DNA of 61,823 nt from CAYZHV01 sp046541355 (GTDB lineage Bacteria > Spirochaetota > Spirochaetia > DSM-27196 > Alkalispirochaetaceae), in NCBI GenBank assembly GCA_046541355.1, contig JBKHDM010000003.1, positions 1 through 61,823 on the forward strand, given 5' to 3'. The notes beneath the pieces are model-generated. The model did no database searches and was not told the DNA's origin. It worked only from the letters and a program-made list of their open reading frames with translations. Shown here one piece after another: positions 1-6,756 of the stretch (position 1 is the first letter of the stretch; each line of letters begins with the position of its first letter). Position numbers and translations under genes: made by a program.

Positions 1-873
1 GAGTTCCCCTGACTCGACCCACTCCGCGGCGAAGCCCGCGGTAAACGCGTCCCCACAGCCGATCGTGTTCAACGGTTCGATTTCTATTGGGGAGACCTCG
101 CCCGTCACTCCTCCGGGAAAGGCGAACAAGGTCGGCTTGCCGCCTCGTGTGAGAACCACCGCGGTCCCCTCATCGGCGATCTCCCGCATCTTCTGCTTTG
201 CCGACTCCTTGAGATCCGTCGAGGTTGTCTCCTCGCTGACCGCCTTCGCCCTTTGAGGGCCGAAGGGAGAAGAGCGGTGGGGGGCGAGAAATGTAGCGGC
301 GAACTCCGAGAGATTCGGCTTGATCAGGTCCGGACGGTGCTCGAGAGCCGCCTCGAGGTCCGGTCCCCGGAAGTCGGCGATAACCCGAAGCCCCGCCTCC
401 TTAGCCTCTTTGACAAGCCAGGGGAGGATCGCCTTGCTGTACCCGGCGCTCTTTGCCCCGGAGATGATCACGGTATGGTGGTCGCTCAGAAGCTCGAGGT
501 ATCGTGTCATCAAACGCTCCTCGGTGCCCGCGCCCACAGGCGCGGCCTCCTCCACCAGCTCCGTAGTCGAGCGGTCGGCGTCGTCGAGGACGGTGTAGCA
601 GGTGCGGATCTCGCTTTCGCTCTCCACCCAGTCGACGACGATACCGTCGGCCGAGGCGAGGGCGAGAAAGCTCTCCCGCCCGGCGCCGCCGAGATGGGTC
701 AGATGTGTGGCCTCGAAACCGAGCTGCTGAAGCACTCTGGTGACGTTTATTCCTTTTCCCGACGCGTCGAGACGGTACTCGTTGCTCCGGTTGACCTCCC
801 CTCTCTCGACCTTCGGGAAGCGGAGGGTCCGCTGAAAGGTCGGGGTGAGACAAAGCGTGAGGAACCCCGCCAT
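1..873 (-). CDS. PfkB/ribokinase-family sugar kinase, 1-phosphofructokinase-like (3' end outside window)
   Basis: The first 291 codons of a PfkB-fold kinase are read from an ATG at 873; the C-terminus lies beyond base 1. Visible marks are the substrate-binding SGKGINVTRVLQQLG near residue 40 and the catalytic/anion-hole motif NTIGCGDAFTAGF near residue 270, whose Asp is the general base. SGKGxNVxRxL is typical of the 1-phosphofructokinase/tagatose-6-phosphate kinase branch, so a phosphorylated ketose or a similar sugar is the likely substrate; the exact one cannot be told. The start codon directly follows the stop of the upstream alcohol dehydrogenase with no spacing, so the two are probably translationally coupled and share a pathway. 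Confidence 0.85.
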   Translation of the reverse strand, partial: MAGFLTLCLTPTFQRTLRFPKVERGEVNRSNEYRLDASGKGINVTRVLQQLGFEATHLTHLGGAGRESFLALASADGIVVDWVESESEIRTCYTVLDDADRSTTELVEEAAPVGAGTEERLMTRYLELLSDHHTVIISGAKSAGYSKAILPWLVKEAKEAGLRVIADFRGPDLEAALEHRPDLIKPNLSEFAATFLAPHRSSPFGPQRAKAVSEETTSTDLKESAKQKMREIADEGTAVVLTRGGKPTLFAFPGGVTGEVSPIEIEPLNTIGCGDAFTAGFAAEWVESGEL

Positions 874-2127
874 CTACAGCCTCGCCTTGAGGGTCGCCGC
901 CGTGGCCGTATCGTCGAAGCTGACCGGTTGCTTCTTGTCCCCGCAGGCCGGGGCGAGTATGTCGATCTGTTGCGGAGTAAAGCCGTATCCGCCGAGACTC
1001 GGCATCGCACTGGTCAGTTCTATCTCCCGCAGCCATCTCACCAGCTCCCGTGCCCCGTCACGGTCGTCGAGGCTCATCTTGCCGGAGAGCAATCTTCCGG
1101 CGGTGGCGTATTTGTACCGCGCCATCTCACCGTCCGCGCCCTCGGCGAGGGAGAGCCCCTCTCCCTTCTGTTCGCCGAAGAGAAAGGAGACGCTCCGGGC
1201 GGTGACCTCCGCAACGAGGGTCCCGCAGACTACCCCGTGAGGAATCCGGCGGGCGGCGCCGAGGGGTGAGGCAGCGCCGTGGACGAGTCCGAGATTTGCC
1301 GAGGCGAGGGAGAGGCCCGACAGATACGCGGCGAGGGCCATCGCACCCCGGGCCTCGAGATCCGAGGGTTCCTCGAGGACCCGAGGAAACGCCCAGGCGG
1401 CCTCACGCAGACCGATCCAGCAGTAAGCGTCGGTGAAGGGTGTCGCGTCGGTGGACACATACGCCTCGAGGAGCTGGGTGATCGCGTCAAGGCCGCTCGC
1501 CGCGGTTACCTCCCTGGGAACTCCGAGATGGAGCTCCGGGTCTAAAACGGCGACATCCGGGACGTAGTTGGGATGACGCAGGCTCTTCTTGTAGCCCCCC
1601 TCGCCTATCTCGCTGAGAACAGCGTTTTTCGTGCCCTCGCTCCCGGTACCTGCGGTGGTGGACGCGGCGATGAGCCTGACCCTTCTGCCCGACGGCGTTC
1701 GGCTGCCCACCTCCTCGAGGAAATCCTTGATCGAGCCCTCCTCGCAGAGCGCCGCCGCCGCCGCTTTGCCGGCGTCAATGACCGACCCTCCGCCTAGGGC
1801 GAGAACAGCCGCGACTCCGCCTCCCAAGCTGTTTTGAGCCTCTCTTACCGCCTCGTCCACGACCTGGGGGCTCGGCTCCCCGTGGACCCGAACGTTTACT
1901 ACCTCGTGGTGATGCTCCCGGAGGAGCTGCATGAGCCGCGGGCCGAAGCCCCCGGAGGCGAAGGCGGAGTTGCCTGTGACGAGAAGAACCGAGCCTCCGG
2001 GGCTCACGGTTTCCAAAATCCCCGGAACCGCCTGGAGGCTGCCTGGACCGTAGACAAGACGGGGGGCTTGGGCCTGAATGAAACTCCCGGGGAGAGTGGG
2101 TGGGACTGTTACCTTCGATTGTTGCAT
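874..2127 (-). CDS. iron-containing (group III) alcohol dehydrogenase
   Basis: The 417-residue protein has the length and layout of Fe-dependent alcohol dehydrogenases: an N-terminal dinucleotide-binding domain with LGGGSVIDAGK (about 111-121) and an all-helical metal domain. Expected metal ligands are Asp214, His283 (LVHGAASPLG) and His297 (IPHGVVCG). The position that is usually the first His (GLDAxTHxxE) is Gln218 here (GLDAITQLLE), so the metal may differ or binding may be weaker. It presumably reduces an aldehyde, or oxidises an alcohol, with NAD(P)H. It is the first gene of a pair with the PfkB kinase. No Shine-Dalgarno precedes the ATG; a promoter -10 box ends seven bases upstream. Confidence 0.88.
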   Translation of the reverse strand: MQQSKVTVPPTLPGSFIQAQAPRLVYGPGSLQAVPGILETVSPGGSVLLVTGNSAFASGGFGPRLMQLLREHHHEVVNVRVHGEPSPQVVDEAVREAQNSLGGGVAAVLALGGGSVIDAGKAAAAALCEEGSIKDFLEEVGSRTPSGRRVRLIAASTTAGTGSEGTKNAVLSEIGEGGYKKSLRHPNYVPDVAVLDPELHLGVPREVTAASGLDAITQLLEAYVSTDATPFTDAYCWIGLREAAWAFPRVLEEPSDLEARGAMALAAYLSGLSLASANLGLVHGAASPLGAARRIPHGVVCGTLVAEVTARSVSFLFGEQKGEGLSLAEGADGEMARYKYATAGRLLSGKMSLDDRDGARELVRWLREIELTSAMPSLGGYGFTPQQIDILAPACGDKKQPVSFDDTATAATLKARL

Positions 2128-2134
2128 TTGTTTT

Positions 2135-2168
2135 AGTTTAGAAAGGCTCTATTCCTTTGTCCACAAAG
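2135..2168 (-). promoter_or_regulatory. promoter of the alcohol dehydrogenase gene with overlapping dyad
   Basis: On the minus strand TGGACA (2163-2158), a 17-base spacer and TAAACT (2140-2135) form a sigma-70-like promoter. The -10 ends seven bases before the ATG, so the transcript would be leaderless or nearly so. The perfect dyad CTTTGTCCACAAAG (2155-2168) overlaps the -35 box and could be a repressor site; that is inference. Confidence 0.45.
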
Positions 2169-2274
2169 AAACGCTTCGGATTTCTTGCGGTTAAGGGGAT
2201 TCGCGCCTACCATATTACGAGGGAGAACCCGCGCCGGTCGGCCGGGTATCGAATGTACTACAGGAGGAAGATCG

Positions 2275-3057
2275 ATGAAAAAATGGTTGCTTACCGCAAT
2301 GGTACTGCTCCTCGCTCTCTCCACGGCGGGAGCTCAGCAGATCAACGACAGCTTTTCTTCTATGGGCGAATGGCGAGCAGGAGACGGCAGCTGGTCGACA
2401 GAGGGGGGCCGGCTCATTCAGTCCGACACCCGGGCGGGGCGCGCCCGAATCGACCGACCGGCAGAACAGAGTGGGATATATGAGCTTGAGTTCACTATCC
2501 GCTACGTCGACGGAGGGTATGCGAGCGAACAGGCTCTCTCCCGAGGGGAGTATCACGCGGGCTTCGGTATCCATGTTGGTGTGGAGGACCCTGCCCTCGG
2601 CGGCAGCTCCTGGGGAGCCGGCGAGAGCTACCTGCTCTGGCTCAACCTCGACACCAGAGAGTCCACTCGCCGCGACCACCCGGAACACTACGGATTTCGC
2701 GCCCAGGTCTACGAGAGCAGCAGTAACAGCAGCATGTCTCTCGCCCGCAACTCCCTTATCCGGCGTAACAGCGACCTGCGTCAGGTTGCTGAAGAGGACT
2801 ACCTCAGCCTCGACATAATCGCCGCCCTGCGCAACATGGGTGTGAACTTCACCATGAACGACCTCATGCGTTTTCTCGACCGGGATGTGCCTGTAAACAT
2901 TCGTGTCAACACCAGAACCGGTGAGGTCGGCGTCCTCGATCCAACCGCCCCGGTGCGCTTCTACGTTACCCTCGACCCTGAAGTTCTTGATGGGGATTAC
3001 TTCTCCCTCAGGACAAACAGCATCGCCGCAAGCTTCAACTATTTCCAAGTCGAGTAG
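2275..3057 (+). CDS. secreted protein of unknown function
   Basis: The ATG at 2275 is chosen because AGGAGG (2262-2267) lies eight bases before it and because translation then begins with a clean signal peptide, MKKWLLTAMVLLLALSTAGA, with likely cleavage before QQINDSF. The mature part is about 240 residues, acidic and beta-rich (many alternating aromatic/hydrophobic residues, e.g. GIYELEFTIRYVDGGY, SYLLWLNLDT), which suggests a jelly-roll or concanavalin-like fold, but no family motif is recognised. It stands alone on the plus strand and is followed at once by a strong terminator, so it is monocistronic. Location is probably periplasm or outer surface. Confidence 0.75.
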   Translation: MKKWLLTAMVLLLALSTAGAQQINDSFSSMGEWRAGDGSWSTEGGRLIQSDTRAGRARIDRPAEQSGIYELEFTIRYVDGGYASEQALSRGEYHAGFGIHVGVEDPALGGSSWGAGESYLLWLNLDTRESTRRDHPEHYGFRAQVYESSSNSSMSLARNSLIRRNSDLRQVAEEDYLSLDIIAALRNMGVNFTMNDLMRFLDRDVPVNIRVNTRTGEVGVLDPTAPVRFYVTLDPEVLDGDYFSLRTNSIAASFNYFQVE

Positions 3058-3082
3058 CCGCGATTCCGATATGAGATTTCAC

Positions 3083-3120
3083 GGCCGCCTCGCGGGTTCC
3101 GGGGCGGCCTCTTTTTTTTT
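3083..3120 (+). terminator. rho-independent terminator of the secreted protein gene
   Basis: GGCCGCC (3083-3089) pairs with GGCGGCC (3103-3109) and is followed by a run of T (3111-3120). It sits 25 bases after the stop codon at 3057. Confidence 0.85.
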
Positions 3121-3143
3121 GTCTTTTGGGAGAGGCGACCGGC

Positions 3144-4604
3144 TCAGGCCGGCTCCCGGAGGCTTTCGAGGCGCTCGACGAGGCGGACCATCCCCGAGGT
3201 ATCCTGGATGCAGTACTCCTCGAGACGACGAAGCACCGGTTCCGCCTCTCTCTCCTCTCGAAAAAACAGTTCCCCGTAGGCGAGATTAGCCTCGAGGCCA
3301 TCCTGCACCTCGAGGTCCTCGTAGCTCTCCTCGGTAAAGATCGGCACAATCCGCTTCATCGAGACCTTTCCGAGCTGTTCGGGGTGATAAACGACGAAAT
3401 CGTTGAACGGCTCGAGGAGATCAACGATCCCACCGATAAGAGCCTCGCCCCGCTCCTTTTCCCCGGCGAGGCCGGCGAGCTGCCGGATCATTGACGCCTC
3501 AAAGGCAGCGCTGAAGACGATCACGCTCCCGGCGTCTTCGCACAGCTTCACAAGGGAGCGAAACATCCCGAGCCGCTCGTCCCGGCCGGGTCTCATCATA
3601 AAGGTGTGGTTACTCAGCTGTTCCCCGGGACGCTCCTGCCGATGTATCGAAAAGAGGAAGGGAACGTGCTCCCAGGGACCGACTCCCGTTACCGGGGGTA
3701 TCGCCGCGTTGAACGCCTCGAAGTCGAGGTAGACCCTCGGGTGGTGGAGGCGGCTGAGAAACCGTTGCAGCCGCTCCCTGTTTACCTGGAGCCGGCCGGT
3801 ACGAACGCTTCGCAGCTGTATAGTCTGCCTCCAGGTGAGGTCGACCTCCTCGGGAATATCGAGAATCGATTCGATCCCCTCCATGTAGAGCTGCCTCGCC
3901 TCCCGCCCGCCCCGGACAAGGGTGAGGACGTTGTGTTTCGGGAGATCCTCGAGCTCCCTGCGACAGACCGAGCAGCGACCCGGCGCCTCGCACCGGTACT
4001 CCGGGTCGACGCTCCGTGCCCCCGAGGCGAGGTCGGTTGCTTCTTCGAGGAGCTTACGCGCCTGGGGACGTCGCTTTTCCGTTCGTCTGGTGAGGTCTGA
4101 CTCCTTTATCAGTGCCTCCGGGTCGAGTTTCTCGCCCCGACGGTAGCTCTTGTCGAGGAACAGCAGCCTCACAGCTACTATCGGGAGCCCTGCTTCCTCG
4201 AGGATGAGCCGCTCCATCGCCGCCTCATCCATGTAGGAGCCTCTGATACCGGTTGCAGGGCGCATGAGGTAGAGCTCCCACCCGTGCTGTTTGCCGCTGT
4301 ACCGGAGCAGATCGGGCCGGGCGAGCCACGCTTCGGCGGCAAAGGCGGCACTGATCAGGTTCGCCGGTGGATTGTCCGCCTCGAGGAGCCGGGCGGTCTC
4401 CTCGAGAGCGTCCTCCTCATCGGCGCAGAGGACAAAGAGCTTCTCCCCACGGAAGCGGGAGAGGGCCAACTCCTTGAAACGGCGGGTCTCACAGTAGAAC
4501 AGATCCTCTCTCACAGAGGCAGGGGGAGATGAGGTTTTTTCGAGAAAGAGACGGTTGCATCGACGCGCGAGGAGCGCATCCTCCGGCGTCAGACGCCGCA
4601 GCAC
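3144..4604 (-). CDS. DUF2779 protein: Cas4-like fold plus DEDD exonuclease-like domain
   Basis: The 486-residue protein matches the DUF2779 family. The N-terminal part resembles a PD-(D/E)xK/Cas4-type module: an early Cys (C16) and a cysteine cluster YRCEAPGRCSVC around 203-214 could hold an iron-sulfur cluster. The C-terminal half is an RNase H-fold exonuclease-like domain with YLDFEAF (DxE motif, about 293), VFSAAFEASMI and the closing YCIQDTSGM. The usual ExK of the N-terminal nuclease (family ELYEVKSST) reads ELYLMRPAT here, so that active site looks lost while the DEDD site looks kept. It is the last gene of the TPR-ackA unit, overlapping ackA by 16 bases. Biological role of the family is unknown. 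Confidence 0.8.
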   Translation of the reverse strand: MLRRLTPEDALLARRCNRLFLEKTSSPPASVREDLFYCETRRFKELALSRFRGEKLFVLCADEEDALEETARLLEADNPPANLISAAFAAEAWLARPDLLRYSGKQHGWELYLMRPATGIRGSYMDEAAMERLILEEAGLPIVAVRLLFLDKSYRRGEKLDPEALIKESDLTRRTEKRRPQARKLLEEATDLASGARSVDPEYRCEAPGRCSVCRRELEDLPKHNVLTLVRGGREARQLYMEGIESILDIPEEVDLTWRQTIQLRSVRTGRLQVNRERLQRFLSRLHHPRVYLDFEAFNAAIPPVTGVGPWEHVPFLFSIHRQERPGEQLSNHTFMMRPGRDERLGMFRSLVKLCEDAGSVIVFSAAFEASMIRQLAGLAGEKERGEALIGGIVDLLEPFNDFVVYHPEQLGKVSMKRIVPIFTEESYEDLEVQDGLEANLAYGELFFREEREAEPVLRRLEEYCIQDTSGMVRLVERLESLREPA

Positions 4605-5815
4605 AGCTGAAAGGTGTCGATCGCGATCTGAAGTTCCTCGTTTGTCGGCTCTACGACGATGGTCGTCGGAGAGTAGTCCATGGAGATTATCCCCTCCCGG
4701 GGACCGTTTTCGAGGTTCTTCCTGTAGTCCATATGGATGCCGATATTCTCGAGGCGCTGACAGATCCGCTCCCTCATCCGGGTACCGTACTGGCCGATAC
4801 CTCCGGTAAAGACGAGTACGTCCATCTTGATGATGTTGGCCGCGTAGGCGCCGATATACTTGCGGATACGATACGCGTAGACATCGAGGGCTTCCATCGC
4901 GTTCCGGTCGCCCCGCTCGGCGGCTTCCTCGAGATCCCGCAGGTCGTTGGAGATACCCGACAGGCCGAGCAGGCCACTCTCCTTGTTCAGCAGCCTGTTG
5001 AGCTGCTCCCCGGTGTAGCCCCGTTCCTGAAGATAGAAGATGATCGCCGGGTCGATATCGCCGCTTCTTGTACCCATCATGAGTCCCTCGAGGGGGGTAA
5101 AACCCATGGATGTGTCGATGGCGCGTCCGTTGGAGATAGCGGTGATCGATGCGCCGTTGCCGAGGTGGCAGGAGATGACGTTTGTGTTCTCCCCGGAGCG
5201 CTTGACCAGTTTCAGCGCCTCGGAGGCGACAAACCGGTGACTGGTACCGTGAAATCCGTAACGACGTATTCGGTACTTCTCGTAGAGCTCCCGGGGAAGG
5301 CCGTAGAGGTACGCCTGGGGCCGGAGCGTCTGATAAAAGGCGGTATCAAAGACCGCAACCTGGGGTCTTTTGGGGAAAAGCTCCATCGCCTCGATGATCC
5401 CGGTGAGGTTTGCGGGATTGTGGAGCGGGGCGAGCTCGATGTTCTCATCGATCGCTTTGATCACGCTCTCATCAATGACCACCGACTCGGCGTATTTCTC
5501 CCCTCCGTGTACCACCCGATGCCCAATGCCGGAGATCTCCTCGAGGGAGTCGAGGATTCCATTGTGCTCGTCGGTAAGCGCCTCGCTCATGAGGGTAAGG
5601 GCACGGTTATGGTCCCCCACCGGCTCCTCCCTCTCGATCGTCCCGTTCCAGGAGTTCTGAACCAGATTACCCTGGGCCTGCCCGATCCGCTCGACCACAC
5701 CCCTTCCGAGACTCTCCCGGGAGGGCATTTCGTAGACTTCGTATTTCAGGGAGGAGCTGCCGCAGTTTATGACAAGTATCTTCAGCCCCAGATCCTTCTG
5801 TTTCTTACGGGCCAT
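4589..5815 (-). CDS. ackA: acetate kinase
   Basis: The 408-residue protein carries the acetokinase signatures: N-terminal VINCGSSSLKYEVYE (about 14-28), GHRVVHGG, the catalytic region VFDTAFYQTL, RRYGFHGTSHRFV, the nucleotide-binding HLGNGASI, and FTGGIGQYG near the end. It interconverts acetyl phosphate + ADP and acetate + ATP in the cytoplasm, the ATP-yielding last step of acetate fermentation. No pta lies in the window. The ATG overlaps the TPR gene stop (TGATG), so the two are translationally coupled. The initial MARKKQKDLG extension is slightly longer than usual. Confidence 0.97.
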   Translation of the reverse strand: MARKKQKDLGLKILVINCGSSSLKYEVYEMPSRESLGRGVVERIGQAQGNLVQNSWNGTIEREEPVGDHNRALTLMSEALTDEHNGILDSLEEISGIGHRVVHGGEKYAESVVIDESVIKAIDENIELAPLHNPANLTGIIEAMELFPKRPQVAVFDTAFYQTLRPQAYLYGLPRELYEKYRIRRYGFHGTSHRFVASEALKLVKRSGENTNVISCHLGNGASITAISNGRAIDTSMGFTPLEGLMMGTRSGDIDPAIIFYLQERGYTGEQLNRLLNKESGLLGLSGISNDLRDLEEAAERGDRNAMEALDVYAYRIRKYIGAYAANIIKMDVLVFTGGIGQYGTRMRERICQRLENIGIHMDYRKNLENGPREGIISMDYSPTTIVVEPTNEELQIAIDTFQLCCGV

Positions 5816-6585
5816 CAGTTCTGTTCTCCTTCCGGGGAGAGGGACTCAGCGAGAGCGACATAACTGAGCCCGAGGTTGTATAGGGCGTCACGATTATCAG
5901 GCTCCCGGTCAACAACAGCCTCAAAGGCGGAAGCAGCCTCCCGATACGCACCGATGCGGTAGCGCGTGTTTCCGAGGTTGAACTGTGCCCGGAGGAACTC
6001 CTCGTCAATCTCCACGGCCCTTTCAAAGTGAGCGGCGGCCTGTTCGAACTCCTCCCGGTCGTAGGCTATGTTACCGAGGTGAAACCACGCCGTCTCGTCC
6101 TCGCTGTTCTCCTCGAGGTAGCTCTCGAGAAGCTCCGCCGCCTCCTCGAGGCGATCGAGCTGCATGAGGGTTCGGGCGTGATTGACCGTAAGCTGCCCGT
6201 CAGGACCCTCCCCCTCTCCTGCCGCCCGAGCCTCCTCATACGCCTCGAGGGCGGCATCGAGGTCGCCGTTGCGATAGTGGGCGTTGCCGAGATTGTAGTA
6301 GACCCTGAGGTCCGACGCTCCCCGGTCGAGGGAGTTCTCGTAGGCCGAAACGGCCTCGCCGTAGTCCTCCATGTCGTAGAGGACGTTCGCAAGGTTGTAG
6401 TAGACAGCGGCATTCTCCTCATCGAGGGAAATCGCCTCCCGATAGAGATCGACGGACTCCTGGTAGGAGCCCTCCTCGTAGGCGCTCCTCGCCTGGTCGA
6501 CGAGATTCTGGAACTCATCCTCCTGGCCGGAAAGCGGCAGGGTGATCAATCCTGCCAAGATGATTACGAAGCTTGTTTGGCGCAT
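5815..6585 (-). CDS. secreted/periplasmic TPR-repeat protein
   Basis: The 256-residue protein begins with a signal peptide (MRQTSFVIILAGLITLPLSG) and then consists almost wholly of tetratricopeptide repeats; about six units can be counted, each with the pattern AVYYNLANVLYDMEDYGEAVSAYE or WFHLGNIAYDREEFEQAAAHFE (shown in parts). TPR proteins are scaffolds for protein-protein contacts, so no enzymatic role is expected. A GGGGAG ribosome site lies just before the ATG. It is the first gene of the unit TPR - ackA - DUF2779; the terminator at 6664-6694 separates it from acnA upstream, so it needs its own promoter in 6586-6663. Confidence 0.85.
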   Translation of the reverse strand: MRQTSFVIILAGLITLPLSGQEDEFQNLVDQARSAYEEGSYQESVDLYREAISLDEENAAVYYNLANVLYDMEDYGEAVSAYENSLDRGASDLRVYYNLGNAHYRNGDLDAALEAYEEARAAGEGEGPDGQLTVNHARTLMQLDRLEEAAELLESYLEENSEDETAWFHLGNIAYDREEFEQAAAHFERAVEIDEEFLRAQFNLGNTRYRIGAYREAASAFEAVVDREPDNRDALYNLGLSYVALAESLSPEGEQN

Positions 6586-6663
6586 CTTCTCCCCTTACCC
6601 ATCAAGTCTAACTGCTGCTCTCCCCCAGGTCTACCAAGGGAGCCCCGGGAGAGGAGAGAGGAC

Positions 6664-6694
6664 AAAAAAAAGGCTGCCGATAATCGACAGCCTT
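6664..6694 (-). terminator. rho-independent terminator of acnA
   Basis: Read on the minus strand, AAGGCTG (6694-6688) pairs with CAGCCTT (6676-6670) around a short inner TCG/CGA stem, followed by a T run (6670-6664). It lies about 60 bases after the acnA stop. Confidence 0.85.
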
Positions 6695-6756
6695 GAAAAT
6701 GGAGTGTGAAAATCCCCCAAAACACACCCCCGCTAACCTACTGGAAAAACCCAGCC

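Noticed and set aside
4529..5863. A 444-codon plus-strand frame opposite acetate kinase
   Set aside because: Antisense to an unmistakable ackA; composition is not protein-like and no start signal is present.
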